From Gemmatimonadota bacterium (lineage in GTDB: Bacteria; Gemmatimonadota; Gemmatimonadetes; Longimicrobiales; Gaopeijiaceae), in contig JAWKQO010000001.1 in assembly GCA_041390105.1 (NCBI GenBank), positions 372,001 to 436,000 of the forward strand: a stretch of DNA of 64,000 nucleotides, read 5' to 3'. The translations under genes were made by a program, and so were the position numbers. Positions 7,904 to 17,124 of the stretch are shown here, one piece after another (position 1 is the stretch's first letter; every line of letters begins with the position of its first letter). Under the pieces are notes generated by a model. It had not been told where the DNA came from and searched no databases. It saw only the letters and a list, made by a program, of their open reading frames with translations.

Positions 7904-9823
7904 TCAGCCGGCGGGGAGCGCCACGGCGGGCTCGCGGAGGGCCTCGAAACGCCTCTCGATCTCAGGGGCGGCCCGCTCCAACAGCGCTACGACGGCCGGG
8001 TCGAAATGGCGGCCGGCCTCTTCCCGGATCGTCTGGACAGCTTCGGCGAACGTCAGCGGCGGCCGGTAGCGCCGATAGGTGGTCATGGCGTCCAGGGCGT
8101 CCGCCACCGCACAGATGCGGGCCTCCAGGGGGATCGAGCGGCCCACCAGGCCATCCGGGTACCCGCTGCCGTCCCAGCGTTCGGCGTGCCAGCGGACCAC
8201 GGCAGCTGCAGGCGAACCCGGGAGCAAGGTCGCCACCAGGCTCTGGCCCACGACTGGATGGCGGTGGATCAGTCGAACCTCCTCGACGGTGAGGGGCAGG
8301 ACCTTGTTCAGGAGGGCCGCTGGCACGGAGGCGCGCCCCAGATCGTGCAGTCGACTGCCCAGGCCCAGGGCGTCGGGGTCGGGAGGGGGGGCGCCGCCCT
8401 CGACCCAGTGGTCTCCCAGGATCTTCGCGGCGGTCTCAACGCGGCGCCCATGCCCCCACCCGTACTCCTCCCGGGCCTCGATCTCGTCCGCCATCTGGAG
8501 GAGGAGGCCTTGCCGGGCTCCGAGACGTTCGCCTTGCCGACGCCCATGGAGCGGGCGACGGGCCGCGAGCATCTCGGAGAGGGCCTGCCGCAGAGCCACG
8601 GCGGCAACGGGCTGGATCAGGTAGCGGTCGGCCTGGGCTTCGACTGCCATGACGATCGAGTGCTCGTCCAGCGGCTCCGAGAGGGCGAGCACCTGCACGT
8701 GTGGCCAGCGGGCCTTGAGGGTCTGGCAGAGCCGGGCCCCGCTCCCTTCACCGAGCTTGAGGTCCACGATCGCCAGATCCGGCGGGGCGTCGATGACGCC
8801 GATGGCGTCGGTCCGGGTCTCCGCCGGGAGGGCCGTGAACCCGTCCTCTCTCAGCATCTCCAGAAGGGCGCGCCGCCGCTCGCCTTCGGTGTGGACGACC
8901 AGGACCGAGCGGTCGGCGCCCACGGGGCCCAACGTCGGCGGCGGTACGTTGGGGGCATCCTCGCCGGTCCGGGTCGGCTCGACCTCCGATCCGAAGACCC
9001 GTACGCAGTCCCGTCCGTCCCGTTTGGCTCGGTACAGGGCATGGTCGGCGGCCGCCAACAGGTCGTCGACGTCCTTCATGGCCGGATGGTAGACGGCCAC
9101 GCCGGCTGACGCCGTCAGCGGATGGTCCGAGAAGCGCACCGACCCCAGCGCTCGTCGCACGCGATGCGCGAAGGTGGAGGCGCCCTCGGCGGAGGAATCG
9201 CAGAGGACGCACAGGAACTCCTCGCCGCCCATCCGGGCGCTGAGGTTCATCCGGCGCGTGTTGTCGCGCAGCACGTCGGCAAAGGCCCTCAACGCCAGGT
9301 CTCCAGTGCCGTGCCCCAACTCGTCGTTGAACTGCTTGAAGTGGTCGAGGTCGAAGAGGACCACGCAGAGCACCGCGCCGCGCTCGGCCGCGGCGAAGTG
9401 GCTCTCCAGGAAGGTCAGCGCGTGCCGCCGGTTGGGCAGGCGCGTCAGGTTGTCCGTGAGGGCCATGGTCTCGGCTCGGACCAGGTCCTGCCGGAAGCGG
9501 GCGCCCAGGACCGTGAGCACCGCCGTCAGGGTGGCCAGCGATACCAGCCAGGCTGCAGCTTCGGAAAACAGGGCGCCGCCGGAGGCGACGTTGGTGGCGG
9601 TACCGGAGAGAAGGGCGGCGAACACCCCCAGGAGCGTGCCGCGGGGCCCCCTAAGGTACCCGAGCAGCAGGGCGGGGAGAATGACCAGCGCGCCGCTGAT
9701 CGGCTCCAGGTCAGGCACGCCTCGCCGAGAAAGCGCTCCGAGCGCCGGGGGGAGCAAGAATGCGAGCAGTGACAGGACGACGAAACCCGCCGCCCGCGGC
9801 GCTTCATCTCCGTTGTTTCGCAT
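7904..9823 (-). CDS. GGDEF - pseudo-receiver - HD-GYP membrane protein
   Basis: A three-module c-di-GMP protein of about 639 aa. Four or five hydrophobic segments (about residues 12-105) precede a GGDEF domain with an intact MGGEEF motif (diguanylate cyclase); the position of the inhibitory RxxD reads RRMN. Next comes a receiver-like domain that has lost the acidic pair (VLVVHTEGE) and the conserved lysine (YLIQPV) but keeps the central Asp (AIVDLKLGEG). The C-terminal HD-GYP domain keeps HD and GYP (RWDGSGYPDGL) but reads HDLGR for HDxGK and WHAER where the HH pair is expected. Cyclase activity is likely; phosphodiesterase activity is doubtful. The ATG at 9823 follows a GGGGTAGG; an upstream in-frame ATG at 9880 would add 19 unlikely residues. 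It lies downstream of the glycosyltransferase operon. Confidence 0.87.
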   Translation of the reverse strand: MRNNGDEAPRAAGFVVLSLLAFLLPPALGALSRRGVPDLEPISGALVILPALLLGYLRGPRGTLLGVFAALLSGTATNVASGGALFSEAAAWLVSLATLTAVLTVLGARFRQDLVRAETMALTDNLTRLPNRRHALTFLESHFAAAERGAVLCVVLFDLDHFKQFNDELGHGTGDLALRAFADVLRDNTRRMNLSARMGGEEFLCVLCDSSAEGASTFAHRVRRALGSVRFSDHPLTASAGVAVYHPAMKDVDDLLAAADHALYRAKRDGRDCVRVFGSEVEPTRTGEDAPNVPPPTLGPVGADRSVLVVHTEGERRRALLEMLREDGFTALPAETRTDAIGVIDAPPDLAIVDLKLGEGSGARLCQTLKARWPHVQVLALSEPLDEHSIVMAVEAQADRYLIQPVAAVALRQALSEMLAARRPLHGRRQGERLGARQGLLLQMADEIEAREEYGWGHGRRVETAAKILGDHWVEGGAPPPDPDALGLGSRLHDLGRASVPAALLNKVLPLTVEEVRLIHRHPVVGQSLVATLLPGSPAAAVVRWHAERWDGSGYPDGLVGRSIPLEARICAVADALDAMTTYRRYRPPLTFAEAVQTIREEAGRHFDPAVVALLERAAPEIERRFEALREPAVALPAG

Positions 9824-9925
9824 CCTACCCCGAGTCGGGGATGGTCTCCCCACGACGTTGGGCGCGCCCGCCCTGGGCACGCACTCCCCGTTGATGGGGC
9901 AGACTCCATGCCAGAAGCGCCGGCC

Positions 9926-10966
9926 TCAGGCGGGGGTGGGTCGGTCGGCTTCCCGCTGGGCGGCGGAGCGATGGCGCAGATGGCCCAGGATTCCGAGGGC
10001 AGCCGCCACCGCGTTGAGGAGATAGTAGAGGATCTGCATGGGGATCACCCGCATCGCGAACCCCCAGCCGCGCACGCCGGCGAACCACCGCAGGAGCGCG
10101 TGGTTCCAGAGGGTCAGGGCGGCCAGGCCAGCGAGCCCGGTGGCCGCCAGGGGCCACAGGCGGAGGATCGTGCCCAGCACCAGCGCCAGTAAGGAACCGG
10201 CGGCCAGCGCCGTGCGCGTCTTTTCGGTGGCGTCCACGTTCAGGGTCGCGCGACTGGAGTTCCCTCTCTCCAGAAGCAGCCGCATCCAGGGAATGCCCCG
10301 GTCCCGCAGGTCCGTCCGCAGCATCCCGGACCAGGTCCAATGCTTCAGGTGCTTGCACTCGACCGCCGGATCCAGCCGGATCTTCCCGCCGGCATCCCGC
10401 AGGCGATAGCCCAGCTCGATGTCCTCGATCTGCGGTCGCGGGAAGCGGCGCGCGTCGAAGCCGCCCACGGCGCGGAATGCCTCCGTGCGCACCGCGCCGC
10501 AGCCGGCCCAGAAGGTCTCGGCCTCCCCGGCCGTGCGGACGTGGTGATAGCGATGGAGCAGGTTGCGGTATTCGGACAGGAACCCCTGGGCGGCCGGTTC
10601 CTCGTCATAGGATCCGAAGAGGGCGACCAGGGCGGGATCGCGCTCGAAGTCCTCCACGACACGAGCGAGCGTGTGCGGCGAGACACACACGTCGGAGTCG
10701 ACGAAAAGGACCACGGGTGCCCGCGCCCGCTCCACCCCGCGGTTCCGGGCCAGGCCTGGACCGCCCGGGCGGGGTCCCAGCCGGATGACGTCGTCCGCCC
10801 AGCGGCCGGCCAGCTCGGCCGTGCCGTCGGGGCTGGCGTCGTCCACCACGATCAGCTCCCAGGCCTCCCGGGGCAGGTCGCTGGCCAGCAGGGCCTCGGC
10901 ACACTGAGGAAGCACCGTCTCGGCTCGGTGGGCCGGCACGACGACGCTGAGGCGGGGGCCGCTCAT
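9926..10966 (-). CDS. Family 2 glycosyltransferase, membrane-associated
   Basis: GT-A fold inverting transferase (346 aa). It opens with LSVVVPAHRAETVLPQC, has the nucleotide-binding VVDDASPDGT, the DxD-type metal site VLFVDSDVCVS, and the acceptor motif RRFPRPQIEDIELGYRL (ED). Two hydrophobic helices near the C-terminus (about 255-320) suggest membrane attachment. Its start overlaps the stop of the deacetylase gene (ATGA, 10963-10966), so it is the last coupled gene of the minus-strand operon that begins near 16.7 kb. Confidence 0.9.
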   Translation of the reverse strand: MSGPRLSVVVPAHRAETVLPQCAEALLASDLPREAWELIVVDDASPDGTAELAGRWADDVIRLGPRPGGPGLARNRGVERARAPVVLFVDSDVCVSPHTLARVVEDFERDPALVALFGSYDEEPAAQGFLSEYRNLLHRYHHVRTAGEAETFWAGCGAVRTEAFRAVGGFDARRFPRPQIEDIELGYRLRDAGGKIRLDPAVECKHLKHWTWSGMLRTDLRDRGIPWMRLLLERGNSSRATLNVDATEKTRTALAAGSLLALVLGTILRLWPLAATGLAGLAALTLWNHALLRWFAGVRGWGFAMRVIPMQILYYLLNAVAAALGILGHLRHRSAAQREADRPTPA

Positions 10967-11703
10967 CCCCGGCCCCCCACCACGCGCCGCAGCGAGCGCA
11001 ACCGGTCACGCCAGCGCACCCAGGCGAGGAAGCTGCGGGAGCCGAAGGACTGCAGTCGGCGCGCGTCCCGGAAGTAGAAGGCGTCCAGGCGCGGGAGGTC
11101 CATAGGATCCGGCGTCCCTTCGAGCACGGCGAAGCGTGTGGTGCAGGCCAGCCGGTAGAGGCGGCGGGCTTGGTCGCGCACCCGCTCGTCGGCGTCACCG
11201 TACGGATAGGCGAGCGCGAGCGGCCGCGCCCCGGTTCGGGCCGCAAGCTCCTCCCGGGCCTCGAGCAGCTCGTCCTCGACTTGCGCCGCGCCGCACCGCG
11301 TCAGGTGGGGGTGGGTGACGGTGTGCGCGCCCAGGGTCACGCCGCTGCTGACTGCGGCCTCCAATCCGTCCCAGTCGAGCAGGGGAAGCGAGGGAATGCC
11401 CGGCTGGGCGTGTCCTCCCCAATCGTTCGTTGCGCCGACGTGGCCGGTGGGCACGAAGAGGGTGGAGGGCAAGTCCAGGTCCCGCAGCACCGGAAGCGCT
11501 TCGGTCGTGAAGTTCGCGAAGGCGTCGTCGAAGGTGAGGGCCACCGCGTCCTCGTCGTCGCCCAGCGCGGGGATCTCCTCCAGGGGCACCACTCTCACCG
11601 GCCCACCCTGCAGCCACTGGCAGTGATATCGAAAGACCTCAGGAGACAAAGAGATAGGCGATCCTGTCTCATCCAATGAGTGATACGTAAGGATCGCGCG
11701 CAT
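10963..11703 (-). CDS. Polysaccharide deacetylase (NodB homology domain)
   Basis: Carbohydrate esterase family 4 metal-dependent N- or O-deacetylase, 246 aa. Motif 1 is LTFDDAFANF (catalytic base and metal Asp), motif 2 is HTVTHPHL (metal His residues), and the later ALAYPYGD corresponds to motif 3. No signal peptide is visible, so the enzyme probably acts on a cytoplasmic lipid-linked or nucleotide-linked substrate rather than on exported polymer. It begins 6 bases after the epimerase gene and overlaps the following glycosyltransferase gene by 4 bases. Confidence 0.88.
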   Translation of the reverse strand: MRAILTYHSLDETGSPISLSPEVFRYHCQWLQGGPVRVVPLEEIPALGDDEDAVALTFDDAFANFTTEALPVLRDLDLPSTLFVPTGHVGATNDWGGHAQPGIPSLPLLDWDGLEAAVSSGVTLGAHTVTHPHLTRCGAAQVEDELLEAREELAARTGARPLALAYPYGDADERVRDQARRLYRLACTTRFAVLEGTPDPMDLPRLDAFYFRDARRLQSFGSRSFLAWVRWRDRLRSLRRVVGGRG

Positions 11704-11709
11704 CGTGGC

Positions 11710-12684
11710 TCAAGCCGAGGCCATTCGGGAGCGTTCGTAGGCGACCACGTCGCGGATGATGGTGGCGAGCGGAGTGGAGGGCCGGAACCCGATGGTGCGC
11801 TCCAGCTTCGTTGTGTCCGGCACCCGACGCAGCATGTCCTCGAAGCCCTCCGCGTAGGCTTCGGAGTAGGGGACGAGTCGGATCTCCGATCCGGAGGCCG
11901 CCTCCTCGCGGACCCGCTCGGCCAAGCTGCGGATCGTGATCTCCTCGGCCGCGCCGATGTTGAAGATCTGACCGATCGCCGACGGTGCCTCCATGAGTCG
12001 CAGAACGGCCTCGACCGTGTCACGCACGTGCCCGAAGCAGCGCGACTGCTCTCCGGTTCCGTACACGGTCAGTGGTTCACCGCGCAGCGCCTGCTGCGCG
12101 AAGTTGGGGAGCACCATCCCGTAGCGGCCGGTCTGTCCGGGGCCCACGGTATTGAAGAAGCGACAGAGGATGACGGGCACCTTGCGCTCGCGGTAGTAGG
12201 CGAGGGCGAGCCACTCGTCCAGCGCCTTGGAGCAGGCGTAGGCCCAGCGCGAGTGCGTGGTCGGTCCCAGGGTGATGTCGGCGTCCTCCTGGAAGGGGAT
12301 CAGTGTGCTCTTCCCGTAGACCTCCGACGTGGATGCCACCACCACCGGCTTCTGCTTGATGCTGGCGGCGTCCAGAACCACTTCGGTGCCGCGCACGTTG
12401 GTCTCGATGGTGTGGACCGGGCGCTCCACGATCAGCCTCACCCCGACCGCGGCCGCCAGATGGACGGTCACGTCCGACTGATCGACCAACTCCCTTACCA
12501 GGGGGGCGTCCGTGCAGCAGCCGATCCGATAGTGGAACCTCGGTGCGGGCACGAGATCGTCGATGTTGCGCATCGAGCCGGTGGACAGGTCGTCCAGCAC
12601 CCACACCTCGTCGCCGCGGGCGATCAACGCGCGGGCGAGATGCGATCCGATGAACCCCGCGCCTCCCGTGATGAAGACCCTCAT
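11710..12684 (-). CDS. NAD-dependent sugar epimerase/dehydratase (extended SDR)
   Basis: A 324-aa nucleotide-sugar enzyme: Rossmann motif VFITGGAGFIGSH, the second-strand VLDDLSTGS, catalytic serine region STSEVYGKS and the active-site pair in YACSKALDEW. The family includes UDP-glucose 4-epimerases and UDP-glucuronate decarboxylases; the sequence does not settle which. The open frame extends further upstream, but ATG 12684 gives the canonical N-terminus and overlaps the preceding glycosyltransferase stop (ATGA, 12681-12684), which decides the start. Confidence 0.9.
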   Translation of the reverse strand: MRVFITGGAGFIGSHLARALIARGDEVWVLDDLSTGSMRNIDDLVPAPRFHYRIGCCTDAPLVRELVDQSDVTVHLAAAVGVRLIVERPVHTIETNVRGTEVVLDAASIKQKPVVVASTSEVYGKSTLIPFQEDADITLGPTTHSRWAYACSKALDEWLALAYYRERKVPVILCRFFNTVGPGQTGRYGMVLPNFAQQALRGEPLTVYGTGEQSRCFGHVRDTVEAVLRLMEAPSAIGQIFNIGAAEEITIRSLAERVREEAASGSEIRLVPYSEAYAEGFEDMLRRVPDTTKLERTIGFRPSTPLATIIRDVVAYERSRMASA

Positions 12685-13940
12685 CCTGCCTCCAGAGATC
12701 GGACGATGGACGTGTGCCCTGTGCGCCGGGCCGTCCGGCGGACAATGTCCAGGTACCGGGGAACCGCAGCGGACTCCACCCAGTGTTCCAGATAGGCCTG
12801 GTACCCGGCCTCCCCGAGCTGCTTGCGACGGTCCGGATCCGCCTGCACCCGGGCCATCGCCGCTACGAGCTCGTCCTGCGTGTCGAACACCTCTCCCCCC
12901 CCGGAGCGCTGGATGATCTCCGGAAAGGGTCCAAGCCGGCGCGCCAGTACCGGGGTCCGATACTTGAACGCCTCGATGATGATGATGCCGAACGTCTCGA
13001 AGCACACCGAAGGCACGATCAGTGCCAGGGCGTTGCGGTAGTACCGCTCCAACTCGTCCTGCGCCAGCCGCCCCAGGAAGTGGACCCGGGGGTTCCCCTC
13101 CGCCAGGGAGCGCAACTCGGCCCCATACTCCCCGTCGCCCGCGATGACCAGATCCGCATCCGGGTAGGACTGGAACAGCGGGATGACGTCGTCGAGGCCT
13201 TTGATCTTCTCCAGGCGCCCCACGAACAGGAAATAGGGCCGGGTGTGGGGAGACGTACCGCCAGTGGGGGCGTCATCCGGCTGGGGATCGGGGAGGAAGT
13301 AGTTCAGGACCTCCATGTCCTGGGAGAACCCGAATTCGTGGTGCTTGTCCCGACTGAAGTCCGAGACGGCGATGAAGGCATCCACATGACGCGCGGCGCG
13401 CTCGAGCGCACCCGTGTATCTCCACAGCTGGGGAGGTCGGCGGTAGTGCAGACTGCAGCGGAGGCACTGACGCCCGGTGCAGCGCTCCCGACCGTGTCTC
13501 CACAGCACATGCATGGGGCAGACGAGCCAGTGCTCGTGGGCCATGTAGAGGCGCAGGGCGTCGCCGCCATAGTGCAGCAGTCCCGGGCCCCCGATGAGCG
13601 ATACGTTGTGGAAGTTGACCACATCGAACCGACCCGCGGCCAGCAGCTGTCGAATGCGGCCCCCGTTCACGACCGGACGGCCGGTCTGTTGGGTGAGCAG
13701 GCAGGAGAGCGTGCCCAGACGGCTACGCAGCGGCACGACCTCCACGCCGTCCTCCGGAGTGCCCGGCCGGCCTGGAGGACCGTGGTTCAGCATCTCGAAC
13801 GCGTCTGCGTCGTAGATCACCGTGACATGGTGCCCGTGACGCACCAGCCCCCGCGCCAGTCGCTGAATGCCGATGCCGTCCCCACCGAAGTTGTGCGGCG
13901 GGTAGAAGGTGGTGAGGAACGCGAAGCGGAGCGCGCTCAC
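12681..13940 (-). CDS. Family 4 glycosyltransferase with Cys-rich insert
   Basis: GT-B fold retaining transferase, about 419 aa. N-terminal Rossmann start RFAFLTTFYPPHNFGGDGIG; C-terminal donor-binding domain with YFLFVGRLEKIKGLDDVI and the E-x7-E type region PSVCFETFGIIIIEAF. Between them is a cysteine cluster, CTGRQCLRCSLHYRRPPQ, seen in a subset of GT4 enzymes. The start is GTG 13940, which overlaps the upstream stop codon (GTGA, 13937-13940); the earlier in-frame ATG at 13991 would overlap the neighbour by 55 bases. Sugar specificity unknown. Confidence 0.9.
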   Translation of the reverse strand: MSALRFAFLTTFYPPHNFGGDGIGIQRLARGLVRHGHHVTVIYDADAFEMLNHGPPGRPGTPEDGVEVVPLRSRLGTLSCLLTQQTGRPVVNGGRIRQLLAAGRFDVVNFHNVSLIGGPGLLHYGGDALRLYMAHEHWLVCPMHVLWRHGRERCTGRQCLRCSLHYRRPPQLWRYTGALERAARHVDAFIAVSDFSRDKHHEFGFSQDMEVLNYFLPDPQPDDAPTGGTSPHTRPYFLFVGRLEKIKGLDDVIPLFQSYPDADLVIAGDGEYGAELRSLAEGNPRVHFLGRLAQDELERYYRNALALIVPSVCFETFGIIIIEAFKYRTPVLARRLGPFPEIIQRSGGGEVFDTQDELVAAMARVQADPDRRKQLGEAGYQAYLEHWVESAAVPRYLDIVRRTARRTGHTSIVRSLEAG

Positions 13941-15109
13941 GCTGCCGCCTCCTCCAAGGAGGCGAGCGCGCGCTGGGCGCCTTCGCGCCACGAAAGCGCC
14001 TGGGCCCGCTGTAGCGCCGTTCGTCCCAATTCATCGCGGAGTCCCGGATCCTCGAAGAGTTCCTGCAGCGCCAGACGCAGGGACCGTTCGTCCCCCGGGT
14101 GTACGAAGCGTCCCCCTCCGGAGAGCAACTCCGGCAGCGGGCTCTCAGTGGTGGCGATGACGGGGCATCCGCAGGCTGCTCCCTCCACGGCGGGTAGGCC
14201 GAAGCCCTCGCATGCCGACGGCAACACCACCGCAACGGCACCCGAATGCAGAAGGGCCAACTCCTCGTCCGGGAGGAATCCCGTCCAGCGGACCCAAGCG
14301 GCCGAACCCTCGCGCTCGATGGTGCTGCGGATCAGTCCGCCGGCGCCGTGGAAGACATCGGACGCTTCTCCGCCCACCAAGAGGAGGAAGGGCGGATGCT
14401 CCTCGCGGCGACACAGCCCTGCGTGGGCGCGCACCAACACGTCGACGTTCTTGTGGGGATTGAATCCGCCCACGTAGGTGAACCAGCGGTCGGAGGGGCC
14501 CAGACCCAGACGCGCCGCGGCGTCGGCCACGTCTCTCGGGTCCGCGGGCCGGTACGCTTCGGCAGCGCCCTCCTCGGTGACGTCGATCCGGTCCGGATCG
14601 AGGCCCAGCCGCTGGGCCAGGTCCCTCCTGGAGAAGTCAGAGACGGTCAGTACTCGGCGCGACTGGCGAATGGCGAGGGCTACCTTGGCGTTCCAGAAGA
14701 GCCGGGCGCGCCGGGTCGCGAACGTCAGATCCGGAAAGCGCTCGGCGATGGCGTCGTGGATGGTGACGACCGCAGGGAGATCCAACGGCAGGGGGAAATA
14801 CGTGTAGACGGATGGAAAGAAGAAGACGTCCAGCGGCTCGGTCGCCGCGGCGTGGGTCATGCGCAGCAAGTCCAAGGGGCTGCGATACCCCTCTGCCGAA
14901 GCGGCCTGGGTGGGCGCCTCGGCCAGGCCCACGCGCTTGCGGCGCACCCGGGGCCCTTGCAGGTCGAAGCGTTCGTCCGAAGCCGCATCCAGGAAGAACA
15001 CGAACTCGTGATCGCTGGGAAGATCGACGAGGTGCTTCAGCAGTTCACGAGTGAACCGTCCATAGCCGCGGGCATTGGCCCAACAGGTGGCGTCGATGCC
15101 GATCCGCAC
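13937..15109 (-). CDS. Family 4 glycosyltransferase
   Basis: GT-B fold transferase, 390 aa. N-terminus RIGIDATCWANARGYGRFTR is typical of mannosyltransferase-like GT4 enzymes; VVTIHDAIAERFPDL and VLTVSDFSRRDLAQ are acceptor-domain signatures; the donor domain has FTYVGGFNPHKNVDVLV and PSACEGFGLPAVEGAACG with the catalytic-type Glu pair. It sits 18 bases after the FAD oxidoreductase gene and overlaps the next glycosyltransferase gene by 4 bases. Confidence 0.92.
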   Translation of the reverse strand: MRIGIDATCWANARGYGRFTRELLKHLVDLPSDHEFVFFLDAASDERFDLQGPRVRRKRVGLAEAPTQAASAEGYRSPLDLLRMTHAAATEPLDVFFFPSVYTYFPLPLDLPAVVTIHDAIAERFPDLTFATRRARLFWNAKVALAIRQSRRVLTVSDFSRRDLAQRLGLDPDRIDVTEEGAAEAYRPADPRDVADAAARLGLGPSDRWFTYVGGFNPHKNVDVLVRAHAGLCRREEHPPFLLLVGGEASDVFHGAGGLIRSTIEREGSAAWVRWTGFLPDEELALLHSGAVAVVLPSACEGFGLPAVEGAACGCPVIATTESPLPELLSGGGRFVHPGDERSLRLALQELFEDPGLRDELGRTALQRAQALSWREGAQRALASLEEAAA

Positions 15110-15127
15110 GGCTGGGGTGCCGTCGGA

Positions 15128-16747
15128 TCAGGAGTGCGCCAGGTGGGCGCTCGAGCCGTCGTGGCGACGCTTGGCAGATGGCCGCGCGCCACGCCGCTGG
15201 ACGGCCGCACCGGACTCACTCGCACGAGAGGCCGTGACCTCGGGATCTTCCAGGCGCTGCTCTTCGTGGTATTCGAAGTCGGTGTTCACGGCCCAGATGT
15301 CGTGGTCCGCGCCGAACATGTTCCAGACGGTCATCATGGCCGTCAGCATGGAATGATCCTGATTGTTGTACTTGTGCATGCCGTTCCGCCCCACCGTATG
15401 CAGGTTGGCGATGGGGTCGATGTAGGCACGCAGCGTATCGACGTGATCGCTGTACGTGGAGTCGTAGATGGGGTAGGCCTTGGGCATGCGGATCACGGTT
15501 CCGTCCTCGACCCTGGCGCCCTTCGAAACTCCGATCTCCCCCAGCTCGCGCGTGGCCAGCTCGATCAGGTCGGAATCCGATGATGCCCACAGCCCGTCGC
15601 CCTCGAAACAGAAGTACTCGAGGCCCAGGCAGGTCTTGCCCTCGACGGGAAGCAGGTGCTTGCTCCAGTTGTTGAAATTCTGGATGCGCCCGACCTTCAC
15701 GCCCGGCGTGTGGATGTAGATCCAGTTGTCGGGGAACAGGTCGTCCTTGTCCAGCATCAGAGCCACAGTCAGGAAGTCCCGATAGCGCAGGCCATCGGCG
15801 GCCGCTCGCGTCTCGGTGGGGACCATCGGGTCCAGGCTCCACACCAGGTTGCGTAGCGGCATGCTGCTGATGACGTGGTCGCATTCGATGCGACGCTCGC
15901 CGTCCGCAGAGCGCACGTGCACAGCGACGGCACGCCGGACTCCGTCCTCGTCCTCCTGCGTTTCGACCTGCGTGGCCCGGTGTTCGAGCAGGACCTCGTT
16001 CCCCATCGCGCGGATGCGCTCCGCGCAGGTCTCCCACATCTGCCCCGGGCCCAGCCGCGGGTATTGGAACTCGTTGATCAGCGTCTTGATCTTGGTGGAG
16101 CGCTTGTTCAACGACGCGGCGGAGAGAATGGCTTTGGCCAGGGACAGCCCCTGGATGCGCTGCGCGGCCCACTCGGCGCGGATCTCGGTGCAGGGCAATC
16201 CCCACACCTTCTCCGTATAGGTCTTGAAGAACGTCTCGTAGAGCTTCTTCCCGAATCGGTTCGTCACCCACTGCTCGAAGTTCTCCTCCACCTCGTAGGG
16301 CCGGAAGTGCCACTTGAGGTAGCTCACGAGCATCATGAAGGCGCGAAAGGGCCCCAGGCCCAGGAGCGCGTTGGACGCTTTGAGCGGGTAGTCGAAGAAC
16401 TTCCCGTCGTAGTGGATCCGGGAGAGGCGCGGCACGGAGATGAACTCGGGGCCGAGGATCTCCTTCCAGATCTCTTCGACGGGTTCGATCTTGGTGAAGA
16501 AGCGATGTCCCCCGATATCGAATCGGTAGCCCTTGTATTCGGCCGTCTGGGAGATGCCCCCGAGGATGTTGTCTCCCTCGAGAACCGTGACCTTGCAACC
16601 GCGCTTGGAAAGGAGGTAGGCCGCCGTCAGCCCCGCCGGACCCCCGCCGATGACCACCGTATGGTCACCTGGCTTGTGGGGGGCCACGGCGCGCGGACCG
16701 CCCGAGGGCGCAACACTCGATTCGGGGGTGGGAGTTGGCCGGGCCAT
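15128..16747 (-). CDS. FAD-dependent amine-oxidase-like / UDP-galactopyranose-mutase-like oxidoreductase, copy A
   Basis: A 539-aa flavoprotein. FAD site HTVVIGGGPAGLTAAYLL, then VTVLEGDNILGGISQT and FDIGGHRFF near the N-terminus; a C-terminal FAD contact in LHTVGRNGMHKYNNQDHSM. The family includes UDP-galactopyranose mutases and protoporphyrinogen-oxidase-like enzymes common in polysaccharide clusters. It heads the minus-strand operon of glycosyltransferases. ATG 16747 is preceded by GGAGAG; another in-frame ATG at 16798 (with GGGAGG at 10 bases) is possible, but would lie only about 12 bases from the start predicted for the sigma-54-like promoter at 16820-16835. It is paralogous to the divergent gene at 17274. 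Confidence 0.88.
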   Translation of the reverse strand: MARPTPTPESSVAPSGGPRAVAPHKPGDHTVVIGGGPAGLTAAYLLSKRGCKVTVLEGDNILGGISQTAEYKGYRFDIGGHRFFTKIEPVEEIWKEILGPEFISVPRLSRIHYDGKFFDYPLKASNALLGLGPFRAFMMLVSYLKWHFRPYEVEENFEQWVTNRFGKKLYETFFKTYTEKVWGLPCTEIRAEWAAQRIQGLSLAKAILSAASLNKRSTKIKTLINEFQYPRLGPGQMWETCAERIRAMGNEVLLEHRATQVETQEDEDGVRRAVAVHVRSADGERRIECDHVISSMPLRNLVWSLDPMVPTETRAAADGLRYRDFLTVALMLDKDDLFPDNWIYIHTPGVKVGRIQNFNNWSKHLLPVEGKTCLGLEYFCFEGDGLWASSDSDLIELATRELGEIGVSKGARVEDGTVIRMPKAYPIYDSTYSDHVDTLRAYIDPIANLHTVGRNGMHKYNNQDHSMLTAMMTVWNMFGADHDIWAVNTDFEYHEEQRLEDPEVTASRASESGAAVQRRGARPSAKRRHDGSSAHLAHS

Positions 16748-16819
16748 CGATGCTGGAACTCTCCGCTTTCGGGGCAGGGGACGAACCGCCGGATCCATCG
16801 CCGACGGGCCTCCCTTCGG

Positions 16820-16835
16820 GGCAAGGACCGGACCA
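16820..16835 (-). promoter_or_regulatory. Candidate sigma-54 -24/-12 promoter
   Basis: Minus strand reads TGGTCCGGTCCTTGCC: GG and GC separated by exactly 10 bases, with TGG at -24 and TTGC at -12. Compared with the consensus TGGCACGRNNNTTGCW it differs at the CA after GG and at the last base. Transcription would start near 16811, giving a leader of about 64 bases to ATG 16747. Confidence 0.35.
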
Positions 16836-17108
16836 ACCCGGGCGTCTCGACAGAAACGCGGAAAAGCCCCGTCAAACCGGTCACTCGACCGTCAGGGTGG
16901 CACTCCCTCGGGGCCTCCATCGGGTCGCGGGGCCGCGACAAGGGGTGCGCAGCCGCAACAGGCGGGACGACTCGGGGGCGGGCCTCCCGGGGGTCATTCG
17001 GGCCGCGCCTCGGTGTGCCGTAATTCTGTCGGCAGGCGGGGCGTGCGGTCAAATCCTGTGGCCGCCGGGTGCCGAGGCTCGCGCGGTTAGTGAAGTCCAG
17101 GCCGCTGG

Positions 17109-17124
17109 CGGCACATCGGTTGCA
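17109..17124 (+). promoter_or_regulatory. Candidate sigma-54 -24/-12 promoter
   Basis: CGGCACATCGGTTGCA: GGCAC at -24 and TTGCA at -12 with GG-N10-GC spacing, one of the best matches in the window. Transcription would start near 17134, about 140 bases before the GTG of the oxidoreductase gene at 17274 that heads the plus-strand operon. Confidence 0.45.

Noticed and set aside
9828..9840. CCCCGAGTCGGGG dyad next to the start of the GGDEF-REC-HD-GYP gene
   Set aside because: A one-base centre cannot form a stable hairpin and GC-only dyads are frequent here; not distinctive enough.
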